Below, piece by piece: positions 25,481 through 36,240 of a stretch of 64,000 bases of DNA. How positions within the stretch are numbered: the stretch's first letter is position 1; each line of letters begins with the position of its first letter. The position numbers were made by a program, and so were the translations under genes. The notes beneath the pieces were generated by a model, which saw only the letters and a list, made by a program, of their open reading frames with translations, was not told where the DNA came from and did no database searches. Source of the DNA: Sycobia sp. Sy_11 (Eukaryota; Arthropoda; Insecta; Hymenoptera; Epichrysomallidae); contig JACCIC010000035.1 of assembly GCA_018907035.1 (NCBI GenBank), positions 806,001-870,000 of the forward strand, in the 5' to 3' direction.

Positions 25481-26445
25481 CAGAATTTTCGAAAATGACG
25501 AAGTCTGTTACGCATCGCCCGGGAAGCAATCGGCAGAATAGGTACTCCGGGGTTGACCGCGCAGTATGACCAGTTTTTTCGCATCCACTTCGAAACTGAA
25601 CAATATCGCGGCTGGGCCGGGGGGGGGCGAGAACAAGGGTCATGGATCTGCTTTGAAGCCGACCGCGACGGAGCAAAAGCCGCGCGACGAGGCGGAGTCG
25701 AGCGCATGGCATCGCCTCGCATAGCCGCGCGGTATCGCGTGTCGGGGATGGCTCGTGGCGGTTTTCGCGTCGCCCGTGCGCCATACTTAACGAACTTACC
25801 CTCTCTTTGCGGAGCGAAGCTTCGCGCGCTCCACCCCCTCACCCCGCCACGGCGCCGGCGCCCGGAGAGGACGCGGAAATTCTTAACACTGTTAAGATAT
25901 GTTAATATTGTTTACCTATAAGCTATTAAAGGGGCTCTAACGCGCTTACAGCTAAACCAATTTAGTTTTCGCGGAGAGACGTGCGCTCGTTCCGGATCCT
26001 ATGGGAACCCGTCGCGGGGATTCGGGGCGCGGGCGGCGGGGGAGGGGGGGGCGAAGAGGCAAGGGTCCGCCCGCGCCCCGACTTTCGCGCCGAAGCGCCG
26101 GGAGAGCTCGGAATTTAGGTTCCGCGTGTGAGCCGCGCCGGATCTTATCGTCGTCGGTGAGTTTTCTCCCCCTCCCCCCGCCGGCACCGCCCGCGCGGCG
26201 AATATCGAAATTCGCCGGCACGACAAAACTGTTTACCGCCCACCCTGTGTACTCCAGCGAGGGAGATAATTCGGGCTAAGTCGCCCGTACGGGGCCGCGC
26301 CTGGCGGCATTGAATTTCGTTCGATTTAATTACCCCTCCCGCCCCTCTCGTAACGAACGGGCGGGGGCGTTCGAGAAGTGGTTCGCGGCTCCCTAGAAAA
26401 AACGTCGCTCGCCCCGCGCGCCGGGCGCGATAAGGCGTGGCGAGC

Positions 26446-26464
26446 GGGACCGGGACCGGGACCG
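26446..26464 (+). repeat. (GGGACC)3 tandem with flanking G-runs
   Basis: Three GGGACC units followed by GGGGCGGGACGGG, giving at least four closely spaced GGG runs. Confidence 0.75.
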
Positions 26465-27145
26465 GGGCGGGACGGGCGCCCGGGAAAAATCGCCCCGGCC
26501 GACGCGGGCGATACTGCGGGTGTAACAATTTTCGAACTGTTTGCCGTCGCTAATAACCCGGGCGAGTAAACGCGGCATTATTAACAGGTTGGCAAACAGC
26601 TCGCGTATTAGCGATCCCGCGGCCCGCATGGGCTTTGCAGGAGCGCGCACGCCCGTCGCGGCCTTCATTCCGATCCCTTGTGCAGATATTTGCCCTGTCG
26701 ACACGGCCGAATTATCCGCGGCGATTTCACGATAGAGGATTTTCTGGGAAGAGCGGCCGCGGGCGCGGGGCCTCGCGCCCGCACCGATCGAGGGACGGGC
26801 TCTAACCTCGCCTCTACCCCTTTGAATTTCAGGAATTCCGCGCGCGACTCGGATAGGTGGTCGACGCCGAGCGCGCGCCAATCTCGCCGCGGAACGTAGC
26901 CGCCGTGGCTGCGGAGCCTCCTCCTTTAGTGCCGATCGCGCGGCCCGATATCCGGAGGGTTGCGCGAATTTTTAAAAGAGATTTTTCCCGGGTTCGCCGC
27001 GCGCCGCGTTCGGAGGTGAGCGCGCTCGACCAATTAGTCCTCGGGGAGTTCCAGGAACAAGCGAGCGGAATTCGAGCTACCAGATCGGCGAGCCACGTTC
27101 TAAATCTCCGCGATACGATCTCTCTTCTTCCTTTGACCTTCCGAT

Positions 27146-27154
<9 letters not shown>

Positions 27155-27197
<43 letters not shown>
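27155..27197 (+). repeat. (CT)n microsatellite
   Basis: About twenty CT units, 145 bases upstream of the possible MALVKME start. Confidence 0.95.
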
Positions 27198-27200
<3 letters not shown>

Positions 27201-27341
27201 CTCGCTTCCCGAGCGCCTCTGTCGCCGCGCGTGCGGAGGGCGACAAGGGAAGCGCGGGGGCAAGATGCACGAAAAAATGTATAATACGTATAAAGGCTTT
27301 TTCTCCGAGTCGTGCTCGCGAGCGCGGGGGGGGGGCACGAG

Positions 27342-27362
27342 ATGGCCCTCGTAAAAATGGAA
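27342..27362 (+). CDS. possible first coding segment before a consensus donor
   Basis: An ATG in a favourable context (CACGAGATGG) opens seven codons, MALVKME, that end exactly at GTAAGT (27363). Upstream is a GC-rich stretch with a long (CT)n array, a setting in which insect promoters can occur. Reading through the donor gives a stop after three more codons, so it only makes sense if spliced. The evidence is short and could be chance. Confidence 0.2.
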
Positions 27363-27875
27363 GTAAGTATATAGCCGTGGAAAGAAAGAGGCAATTTTGA
27401 CGAGCTGAATTTCGACGGATTTCGCTGAAATATAACGCGCGATGAATAAGCAAGTAGATCGAAGTGGCGAGCGCTCGGGGTCTCCGCGCTGGCTTAAGCC
27501 GACCGTCCGCGTAGCCGTCTCTCCGCGAGCCCCGCTGAGGTGGATCTGCATTTACATGCATCATACACTTTGCCATTGCTTCTTAATTCTCCGTCTTTTA
27601 CCTTTTACCCGCAGAGGCCGCTCGCTCGCTCGGGCGTATCTCTTTTCTCTTTTCTACTCCTCTCCTCCTCTCCTCCTGCGGCCATCCTTCTTCTCTTTAC
27701 TTTTTGCGCTCTTGAAACGCAATGCTTATATTAATAGCGTTCATTTGTGAGGCTCTCTCTCTCTCCTTCTCTTTCTCTTCTCGCTTTTTATTTTTATTAA
27801 GAGCTCCATTTTATCATTTTTAATATTGTTCTTTTAAAAATTTTCAGAACACCGATTCATTTATAATGTTCAGAT

Positions 27876-27957
27876 ATGTGTGTGTGTGTGTATGTGTTTA
27901 TAAATGTGTGCGTGCGGGTGTGCGTGTGTGCGTACGAGTGTGCGTGTGTGTGTGCGT
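27876..27957 (+). repeat. degenerate (TG)n tract
   Basis: TG/CG alternation with several interruptions. Confidence 0.8.
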
Positions 27958-28123
27958 ATTTCTTTGCATTCTTATAGAAACTTAATAAGAACATGGTGTT
28001 ATAAAATGACTCGCTTTAAGACTAATTTACATATTGAAAAAGTGAAAATTTATTTAGTACAAAACATTGTATGTTTGCGTATGTTACGTTCAATCCATTT
28101 TTTTGTAGTGTTGTAGTACTCTG

Positions 28124-28124
<1 letters not shown>

Positions 28125-28174
<50 letters not shown>
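28125..28174. repeat. (TA)25 microsatellite
   Basis: Uninterrupted TA run in AT-rich DNA. Confidence 0.95.
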
Positions 28175-28176
<2 letters not shown>

Positions 28177-28417
28177 TGTATGAGTGTGTGTGTATGTATT
28201 TATAAAGAGAAAAACTGAATATCGTCAAAGGAGTGTCAAGAACTTTATACATTCAAAGGAAGTATTAATTAAGAAACTTTGACATACATAATAATTAGGC
28301 TCTTATTACATTGAAATGTAAATAATAGAGTTATTCAGATTGACGATAATGGACGCATCGATACAAATTCGCATTGTTCGAATAAAAAAAAATCCCTAAT
28401 AGAAACCGCTTTTGTGA

Positions 28418-28596
28418 ACGAACCGTCAAAGAGAAAATGAATTAATCGATGAATACAGAAATGAGCAGGTAATTCCCAATGAGGATCAATGTATGGGTTC
28501 ACGTCTCCGCCCGAAGGTCGACATCGAATCGCAACCCTCGAAGCCTCGCGAGATTTACCTGACAGCCAAAGAGAACAGCCCTGCTTCAAAAAGATG
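28418..28596 (+). CDS. candidate coding stretch running into a microsatellite
   Basis: After a TGA at 28415 one frame is open through a moderately GC-rich patch. It reads QRENELIDEYRNEQVIPNED, then from an ATG at 28493 MGSRLRPKVDIESQPSKPRE and IYLTAKENSPASKR, before entering a (TA)n(TG)n array as Ile-Tyr then Cys-Val repeats. The part before the array looks like ordinary protein. A donor-like GTATAC at the array edge (28597) could end the exon. The minus strand is also open across this patch for 84 codons (28335-28589) and looks plausible too, so strand and coding status are both uncertain. Confidence 0.25.
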
Positions 28597-28601
28597 TATA
28601 C

Positions 28602-28676
<75 letters not shown>
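28602..28676 (+). repeat. compound (TA)n(TG)n microsatellite
   Basis: A TA run passes directly into about 25 TG units. It truncates the candidate coding stretch 28418-28596. Confidence 0.95.
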
Positions 28677-28679
<3 letters not shown>

Positions 28680-28680
<1 letters not shown>

Positions 28681-29590
28681 CATATAGCAACAAGAAACCC
28701 TGCAATGAGAGAAAAAAGTGGGCGAAGCGTGATGCGGACACGGTGGCGAGCGAGGGAAGGAGGGCGAGGCTCAAGAGAAAGGAGTGAAGAAAGAGAAATG
28801 AAGATAGAGAGCGATAGAAGGAGACAGTGTATTTTTATTTATTCAAATTTCGATTATCTTGCCTGTCTCACGGCGACCAGTTTGATGGAGACCACCTAGC
28901 GGGGGTCGCAACACCGTAACTCAGCCGACTCCGAACCCTCGGGAATTCCGTTCGAAAATTCCGAGCATCCTCCCGCAACCCCTGTGCCGCAACTTCACCT
29001 TTTTCCTGGCTAAAGTCCGCCGCCCGCGCCAAATTTCCGCTAATTACTTAATCGGATCTTTCCGACGAACAGCTCGCGAAATCAAATGCCCCATCCCTGT
29101 TTCCCGGTCCTTTTCGATTTATTGGCTGTTTGCTCTATTTTCTCTTCTTTAGAAACTTTAAATGTCAATACATTACTTAATAGCAAATTGAGGCTACTGT
29201 AATTTAATGTTTTCAATGACTAAATATTAACGAGTTGACTTATTTATCAAACACAGATCAAATGTTGTTGGTTTACGTTTTTCTTAATTATTAATATATT
29301 TTTTTTCGAATATATGTCATGAGTACAATTGAATATAATTATTAATCAATTTATATATAGTAGATTAATATTTTCATAAAGTTACGGAATAAAACATTTT
29401 TATCTTTTCCGACGTTTTGAAATAATTAACGGTATCGTTTGATTCAGTCTAGCGATAGTTAGTATTTCATTGTAAAGAATTTTATAAATGGGTTTTTTAA
29501 ATTTCTTAATAAGAAATATGCTGAGTTTAAAATATTTTCGGATATTAATAGCTTTAGAGGTCGTGAATACCGAACAGTGGGAGAAATGTG
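28680..29590. other. mixed then AT-rich DNA
   Basis: A moderately GC-rich stretch (to about 29130) followed by an AT-rich stretch; no gene seen. Confidence 0.6.
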
Positions 29591-29703
29591 ATTTTCTGGA
29601 TGGGTAGAGAGCAGAGAACGGGGGGGGGGTTAGGAAAAAACAATAAAGTGCAAGAAAGAAATCTTCTCCTCATGGGGGAAGGAAGAGAATAGAGAGAAGG
29701 CAA

Positions 29704-29723
29704 GAGAGAGAGAGAGAGAGAGA
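29704..29723 (+). repeat. (GA)n microsatellite
   Basis: Ten GA units. Confidence 0.85.
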
Positions 29724-30197
29724 GCGACAGAGAAAAAACGTCATCGCCCGGCCATTTCTCGGTTTGATCGTAAAATCTAATGGCGCATAAACCGTGGAAA
29801 AAAGGCTTCGTTATGTAGGGAAAAACGTAGACGCCCGCGAGCGTTATTAGTACTTTATGTTAATCGCCGTTTCGTTTCGGACGTCGAACGGCCTTAAATC
29901 GGCCCGCCAAACAGCCCCGCACCGCCGTAAATTCGAATCACGAGTCGGGCCTCGATTAAAATCAATTTTTCAGAGAGGGTCCACTATAACCTCGGCTCTC
30001 TTCCCTTTTTCCGCTGTTCTCTCGGCCCCATTAGAATAACGACGCGTATTTTTGCGGCGGTTCGTCTTATTGAAAGATCATAAATTTAAGGACGGACGCG
30101 TGCAAAAATAAATTTCACGAGCATCTGCATCCTCATCGACTCTGGCTTTATTTCTTTGTGTGTATATGTATATACGTTTGCCTATTCTTAACAGAAT

Positions 30198-30200
<3 letters not shown>

Positions 30201-30259
<59 letters not shown>
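30201..30259 (+). repeat. (GA)n microsatellite, the longest GA array here
   Basis: About 29 uninterrupted GA units. Confidence 0.95.
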
Positions 30260-30262
<3 letters not shown>

Positions 30263-31270
30263 CAGCGCGTTTAAGGCGTTATTTAGACAATTTAACACGC
30301 AAATTTCAGTGGTGCTCCAACAGTTATCTCTGCATTATATTACTTAGTACAAGAGTATCGGCACGTGTAAAACATATTAATTAGAACAGTGTGGGCTTTG
30401 GCACAAAATTTCTTTAGATACAATTCAGTAGAATATATTGATAAATACGCCCGCGCACACGGGGTCCCGAATAATTGCATCAATAGTGCGCGGGATATTG
30501 AGAGAACGTAGAGACGCAGAATGAGCGCGGGCGGAGAGGAGGGGGGGATGAGGGGGGATGAGGTGTACACCCACCGGCGAATGCTTAAGCCGCGATGCCC
30601 TGCGCTTTTACGTCTAAGCCGGTGCGCTTTTCACGTGCTTCTCCCTTCTTGTCTCTCCTTCCCAGCCTCTCCCCTCCCCCTCTATCTCTCTCTCAAAGGG
30701 TCCGGCCGTAAAATATATATTAAAGCCCGCGCGCATGAATATTCATACCGTCAAGTTTTCAATTTTCTGCGAATACTTTCGGGCTTGCCTTTTAGACGTT
30801 TTATAGCCCGTAAAGAGGCGCGGTCCACCCGCCCGCCGTCCCCGGATTATACCGTCCGGCTTATTAGTTTCGCATACGCGTAACGTACTTTGTTTTCTCA
30901 CTTAATAAAGCTCGAGGTCGTTCTTAAGCTGCCGGATTTCATCCGGTTTTTCAGGGCGGCCAGGCGCCTCGTGCTCGTCCAATCCCACCCACCCCCCCCC
31001 GCTCCCGCCTCAACCCCTTATCCCCGAGACCATTAAAATTTTGATTTCCTTTATCGAGAGCCTAAGCCTGCCGCGTCCGCGCCTACTACGTGCGCCCCTG
31101 GCAAATGACGCGCGTTTTTAATACGAGGTCCGTCCCTCGGCGGCGATCGATTCTGCGGGACGGGAGGCGGCATAAGTTGACGATCACCGGTGGAGCGCCT
31201 CGGTCGGTCGACGACGGCGCGGGGGGGGGAGTAGAGGAGGAAGACGCCCGCCAGGGGCGAGCTTCGCATA

Positions 31271-31275
<5 letters not shown>

Positions 31276-31304
<29 letters not shown>
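31276..31304 (+). repeat. (GA)n microsatellite
   Basis: About fourteen GA units. Confidence 0.9.
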
Positions 31305-31306
<2 letters not shown>

Positions 31307-31728
31307 AGTAGGGGCGACGGCGAGCGGGCCGCGCTGGCTGCGGCGGGAACTTCCCGTTCGTGATAATTTAACAGTCAATTAGGTCGCGTTTCGCGCTGCC
31401 GAACTCGGCTGCGATAATATCGACTGGTAAGCGTTATTTTGCGAAAATCGCTTGGCTAGGGTCCCGAGCGCGAACGTCGGCGAGCGCGGGTGGCGCGCGG
31501 GCCACGGGCTTCTGGTTTCCTGGATTTCTGGATTTCTGCTGGATCCCCCGTCTCCAACTTACCCGGCCGCGAAACTCGGGCTCGCCGTGCGACTGCTCTC
31601 CCGCTTCCTCTTTTATCTCCCCCCTCTGCACACCCCTCTTGCCCTTACTCCCCGTCGCAGAAAGCCAGGCTGCATCTCCTACCTATCCACCTTCCTCTAT
31701 TCCTCTGCCTTTCACTCCTCTTCCCTCT

Positions 31729-31767
31729 TTCTCTCTCCTCTCTCTCTCTCTCTCTCTCCCTCTCTCT
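31729..31767 (+). repeat. (CT)n microsatellite
   Basis: CT units with CC interruptions. Confidence 0.85.
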
Positions 31768-32148
31768 ACCGGTGCCGTAATTGTTTGATTACTCAGCAGC
31801 GCGCTGCTCTGCTACCACCACAGACTCAGCTTCAACTACGCAGCCCGTAAAGGGTAGGATTATCGGGTAACCTCAACTATATAAATACACCCCGACCCAA
31901 TATTCATCGGTAATTAGCCGGTCTCGGGACTTTTTTCCTCTCGCAATTGATATTCAGCTAAAATAATTTTTACGATGATCTGCATTCGATACGTCATTAA
32001 TGAAATTATCTTTTATTAGTGTTTCAACAATGCAAGCGTGTAAATAAAAGAGATTACACGAAATCTCACAGGACGGCTCATATTACAAAATCAAAATTAT
32101 GAATTTGATCTTTCCCCATTGCAATAAAAGTTATTTCTATTTTGACAG

Positions 32149-32302
32149 GGGTACAAAGGAGGTCAGTAAGTGGTGTCGACGTGCCTCGAGCACTCATCTG
32201 CGAAGATCGGGGATCGATGAATACGGGGGTTGGCAAGTTAACAGACATGAATGGTCGAGCTTCCTTTCCGCTGCTCGGGAGAGGCCGTCTGAATGCCGGT
32301 GA
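32149..32302 (+). CDS. candidate terminal exon (unknown gene)
   Basis: An acceptor (TTATTTCTATTTTGACAG) leads into an open frame that starts GTKEVSKWCRRASS, passes RSGIDEYGGWQVNRHEWSSF and stops at TGA 32300. It lies at the edge between an AT-rich stretch and a GC-rich block, where such frames are less frequent. A donor-like GTAAGT (32166) 17 bases in would instead give a micro-exon. AATAAA occurs further down (32595) but far away. No family recognised. Confidence 0.25.
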
Positions 32303-33150
32303 ACGTCCGCGGGTGTAGCAGCACGCGCGAGAAAATTCCTTGCACAATAGAAGTGCCGTTGCGTGAGCTTCGGAACGCCTAACCGGGCAAGGATCGGGGG
32401 AAGGGCCCCGGTGGTGGGTGAGACGCCTTCAAAAAAGGGGGGACCTGCTATAGTTGATCCGCGATTTTACGGTCGACCGGGCAGCAGCTACCCTTCAAGA
32501 ATTTTGTATTATCGAAGCTTACATTTTGTCTCTTTATGATTTTCTTGGTCTTTCTACTACATTGTGGATGCTTATATTTTAGATTTCAAAAATTCCTTAA
32601 TAAAATATTTTCAAATTAGTTTTAAATTTAATTCTTTTGTACAAAATTATAGAAATTCTATAATAAAGTAAATTTTATAGCAAATAAGATTCAACAGTTA
32701 GTAATAAATAAATATTATATAATTACAATTGAAGCTCTGGTTTTAGATAGAAAATTTTCATTTATGTTTATAAATATTGATATGTCAATTAATTTAATTA
32801 TATTCGAATAATCAGCATAAGATATTACCACGGCAATGGATGTACAGGAATTATACAATTTTATATCTTGAGATGATTAATCTCGAAAAACGACAATAAA
32901 TAATAAACTGAAATAACAAATGAAATATCAGTAGTAAATTTTAACCAAGCATTTATGTCAAATTTATGTGTTTACTTTGAAATCAGTTTTAGCATCGTTA
33001 TACTGCATGTAGGCACAATAAAAACGACAATGTTTTCGACGCGCGTACTATCCCTGTTGCAACGTGGAGCTAATGCGAATGCAACTGTAATGGTGTCCGA
33101 ATTAAAAAGAAATAAAAATTTCGAAATATATCAAAGTTAAAGCAAAAGAC
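32303..33150. other. GC to AT transition
   Basis: AT-rich from 32520. A 36-codon ATG frame at 33030-33140 (MFSTRVLSLLQRGANANATV...) is noted, without splice or conservation evidence. Confidence 0.55.
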
Positions 33151-34280
33151 GAAAAAGGGGATGAAAAGCCGGGCGCGTCGAACGAGGTTACGTAAAACGA
33201 CGGGCCCGGCCGGGGCTCCCCCCTGCCCCTCCAGCGATTCGTCGCGGCTCTCGCCTGCCGAAAGCGGAGACCCGCGCGCTCACGCGGCTCGCCCATGCGG
33301 AAGCTCGCTGTCCCAGATGCAGCGCTCCGCGCTCGACGAGCGCGTCGGTCGAAAATCCCTCGCCAGCCGCAACGGTCCTCGGCTACCTTCGTGAGACGCG
33401 CGTGCGAGCTCGCGGGCGCTGCGGGGCGTCCCCTCCCCCCCTCCCATTTCTGCCATCGCCCGCTCGCCCCGGGCACGTTTATCGCGCGGCGAACGCCCGA
33501 GAACAGGCGATGAAGAGCCACCGCGGCGATCCGCGCCAGGGGTGAAACGGGTTCGTTCGTTCGTTCGTTCGTTCGTTCGTTCCTTCTTTCGTGCCTGCGC
33601 TCCTCCGTTCGATCCGTCGCGCGTGGGAGCCCCGACGGCGCAGGAAAGCCTCTCGAGGATCGGGAGGTGACAATACGCGTGACGAGGTCGCGCGAGGCAA
33701 GCACTGGAAAGAAGGAGAAGAAAAAAAAAACAACGACGCGCCGGAGGAGGAAAGACGAAGGACGGGTGAGAGGAGCGGAGAGCCGCGCGTGCGACGGCCT
33801 CATTGTTCTCACGGGCGGCGAGGCGGCGCGCGAGGACCCGCGGCTGTGGGACTCTCCCGGGGATCCGCTCGCGCACGGATGAAGGAGCGATCAACGCACT
33901 GTTATTAGAAGCGGCGCATTCAGGGAGCCCCGCTTCCAGGGAATTGACTGTTTTACCGCAAAATTAGGCCGTGAATTCCGTATATTCATATGTGCTGTAA
34001 CTCGGAAGCGCTCACCTGGCCCAAGCGGGCCTCCGATTCCGCGCGAGCGTCTTTTCCTTTTATTCTCCCCTCCCCCCCCCCTCCGCCAACCCACGACTTT
34101 CTCTCCTCGTCGCTTCTGCACTCCTCGATACAATGCGTAGTCCGGAGAAATCCGCGTAATACCGGGGCGGGGGGAGGGGGCGGACTTAACGGACGGTCTC
34201 CGCAATCATGTAAACGCGAACTGTCTTTTAACGAAAATTTCTCTTTCCGCTGTCTGCTCGGGAAACGTTTTAGTTGGAAT
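33151..34280. other. GC-rich block
   Basis: Frames up to 236 codons on minus run through the (GTTC)8 repeat. A minus-strand donor CAG|GTGAGC lies at 34014 after the codons KDARAESEARLGQ; not enough to call an exon. Confidence 0.65.
33551..33582 (+). repeat. (GTTC)8 tetranucleotide repeat
   Basis: Eight exact GTTC units; explains the Thr-Asn-Glu-Arg and Arg-Ser-Phe-Val runs in overlapping frames. Confidence 0.95.
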
Positions 34281-34720
34281 AGAGGCAAAAATACCAGTTA
34301 GAAATCTGTGAACTTTTGCAAATTTCTATAGAAATTCCTACGTAATTATAAGATAAGAGGTCTTCAAGTTTAAAATTACTATAGACATGAAAAGACAATA
34401 CATGTCAATTATGTAACATATGCATCCTACTAAGATAAGTAACAACAAAGTTTTTCGATATTGATTTTTTGTTTTAATTGTTCTTTATTTCTAATATTTT
34501 GCTTGTGTAAAAGTTAGCGACGGTTTCGTGCAATTATATTCAATATTACATATATACTTTTTTGTCCTTATGCATTCAATATAATATTTTTTAGAATTAA
34601 AAACTTTACTTGTGTCGACTGTTATGAAAAAATATTTGGCTATTGTTCCATTTTCGCATTATAAGTGTTTAAAAAAAATTTCATTAATGTAACATTTATT
34701 TTTCAAAACTTTGAACTTAT

Positions 34721-35414
34721 TTTATAAAAACCAACTCTTATGTTAAAGATAGTTGGAATTTTTATGAAGCAGTCAAAGATATTAATATTCCGAATAATTA
34801 TAAGATGATTTCGTTGGATGTAGTATCTTTATTTACAAATATACCATTAGATTTATTTAAAGAGATTATAGAAGAAAAATGGTCAGAAATTAACATACAC
34901 ACAAAATTAACAAATGATGAATTTATAAAGGAAATATATTTAGTTTTCAATAACACAATTTTTTCTTTTGAAAATAATTTTTATGAACAAAAATATGGCT
35001 GTCCAATGGGATCACCTTTATCAACGGTGCTAATTTTGTAATGGAAAAAATTAGAAAATATTGCATTCAATAAGTTGAATTTTGAACCAATTATCTATAA
35101 AAAACATGTCGATGACATCTTTACAATTATACCAGAAAGGTGTGTAGAGGAAATGATGGATGTTTTTAATTCCATCCATGATAGAATTAAATACACAAAG
35201 GAATTAGAATCAAGTAATAAATTGAGTTTTTTGGACGTTAATGTTATTACAGTTGATAGGTACTGTAAAGGGAGTCATCGACAGAGCTATGAGATTATTT
35301 CACAGAGATTTTAGAAACGATAATTTAAAATTGTTTAAAGAGATATTCATTAACAATTATTATCCAATAGACTTTGTGGATAAAATGATTGCAGAGAGTG
35401 GATCAAATTTATAA
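34721..35414 (+). pseudogene. PLE reverse transcriptase, broken
   Basis: The remnant encodes the palm part of a PLE reverse transcriptase. One frame is readable from 34721 to the stop at 35312, interrupted by a TAA at 35039 between motifs B and C. Motif A holds the first catalytic Asp (codon 34817) and motif C the Asp pair (codons 35111 and 35114), but the usual Tyr before VDD is His. After FLDVNV the text jumps straight to a downstream thumb-like segment (KGVIDRAMRLF) in another frame, 35268-35414. The stretch that normally lies between them (Lys-Pro-Thr and the following residues) is missing, so I infer an internal deletion of roughly 20-40 codons plus a frameshift. The N-terminal RT region is absent. 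No promoter or start is assigned. Confidence 0.88.
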
Positions 35415-35424
35415 TAGCACTCGA

Positions 35425-35775
35425 GAACGTAATATGGAAAAGAGGGATAATAATAATAAAATTGTGGTATTACCATATATATGAGGATTATTCGAAAGAG
35501 TTAGAAGTGCATTTAAAAAACATAAGATTCAAGTTTACTTTAGAAACAATAATAATATTAGAAAGCTATTTAATAATTGTAAAGATAAGGATGATAAATG
35601 TTTGAAAATAGGAGTAATATACAAAATAAATTGTAAGGATTGTGGTAAATATTATATTGGCGAACCGTGAAGATACTCAAAACAAAGAATATATGAACAT
35701 CAATATAGCTTACGAAGCATCAATTGTACATGCGGGCTAAAAGAACACGGTATTATAGATATAATGGTATTATAA
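35425..35775 (+). pseudogene. PLE linker and GIY-YIG endonuclease domain, broken
   Basis: A third frame carries the region that joins RT to endonuclease, with a VVLPYI...GLFERVRSAFKKH pattern (35464 on) typical of PLE linkers. It is followed by the Cys-bearing GIY-YIG segment: IGVIYKINCKDCGKYYIGE at 35608-35664, then RIYEHQYSLR after it. The Cys pair (CKDC) and the Tyr-Ile-Gly are intact. In-frame TGA codons at 35482 and 35668 and a TAA at 35773 break it. Just after, a short sequence containing a GGTATTA core is repeated three times (about 35748-35795), which looks like a small local duplication. In intact PLEs this domain makes the target-site nick that primes reverse transcription; here it is non-functional. 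Confidence 0.8.
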
Positions 35776-36044
35776 GTATAAAGGAACATGGTATTAAGAA
35801 TAAATATAAGAGAAACTCGTGAAAATATTCATATTTTGAAAGATTCCAATAATGTAAATTTAATGTTAGAGTCGATTAAATGAATGGTAAATTGGACAAC
35901 ACTTATCATTCCTTACTAATATAGAATCTGTATTTCGCATATAAGTTAAAAAAAAGGGGGGTCCTGTAAATGTTATACTAATAAATTAAGAGTGGGTATG
36001 GGGTATATAAATTAGCATGCTGGTTTTTTCAATTTAGTTTAGAT

Positions 36045-36077
36045 CCTAAGAATGAACCGTAGCGGTACGAAACGTCG
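36045..36077 (+). ncRNA. hammerhead-ribozyme-like hairpin in PLE 3' region
   Basis: A perfect 4-bp stem with a TAG loop (ACCG-TAG-CGGT, 36056-36066) is followed by ACGAAACGTCG and preceded by CCTAAGAATGA. Known of the family: many PLEs carry minimal hammerhead ribozymes with a CUGANGA box, a short stem II and a GAAA box. Here the GAAA box is intact, but the first box reads CTAAGAA instead of CTGANGA, so I infer a mutated, probably inactive copy. Helix III and helix I partners were not resolved. Confidence 0.45.
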
Positions 36078-36147
36078 AACTAGAAGCTAATTTTAAATTT
36101 AGGGTAGTGGGGGCAGTCGGGTTGTCCTTTATGAACATAGAATAGTA

Positions 36148-36240
36148 CTTTTATTTTTTTTTATTTTACTTATTATTCTATTTTATTTTTTATTTCTATT
36201 TTATTATTAATTTTATTTTATTTTTATTTTTAATTTTCTG
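36148..36240. repeat. T-rich low-complexity tract beside the PLE
   Basis: An almost pure T/A tract of irregular TTTTA units begins about 40 bases beyond the PLE hairpin. It may be degraded 3' tail or target-site DNA, or simple AT-rich background. Confidence 0.6.

Larger units (their letters stand above)
25481..27790. other. GC-rich block
   Basis: CpG-dense, G-run rich (25619-25627, 26040-26050). Donor-like sites occur at 26157 (TCG|GTGAGT, +) and 25797 (AGG|GTAAGT, -), possible ends of untranslated first exons. The MALVKME segment is at 27342. Confidence 0.65.
29591..32148. other. GC-rich block
   Basis: GA/CT arrays and overlapping frames. ATCGACTG|GTAAGC at 31427 is a donor-like site after an open TCA ATT AGG frame from 31373; the acceptor is weak. 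Confidence 0.65.
34721..36107 (+). mobile_element. Penelope-like retroelement (PLE), 5'-truncated and decayed
   Basis: This is a fossil copy of an endonuclease-bearing Penelope-like element. Seen in order: RT motif A (SLDVVSLFTNIP, 34811-34846), motif B (YGCPMGSPLS, 34994-35023), a motif C variant (HVDDIF, 35105-35122), FLDV (35228-35239), then a GIY-YIG-type segment (GVIYKINCKDC...YYIGE, from 35611). Known of the family: PLEs pair this RT type with a C-terminal GIY-YIG endonuclease. The coding frame changes twice and carries stops at 35039, 35482 and 35668, so the copy cannot make an intact protein. The 5' end is lost: nothing PLE-like is readable upstream of about 34721. The 3' limit is set just after the hairpin at 36045-36077 and is approximate. 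It sits inside an AT-rich block with no neighbouring genes. RT/EN identity is strong; the exact boundaries are not. Confidence 0.9.

Noticed and set aside
33102..33894. 236- and 204-codon minus-strand frames
   Set aside because: They owe their length to GC-rich DNA and the (GTTC)8 repeat (Thr-Asn-Glu-Arg run); the two overlap in different frames.
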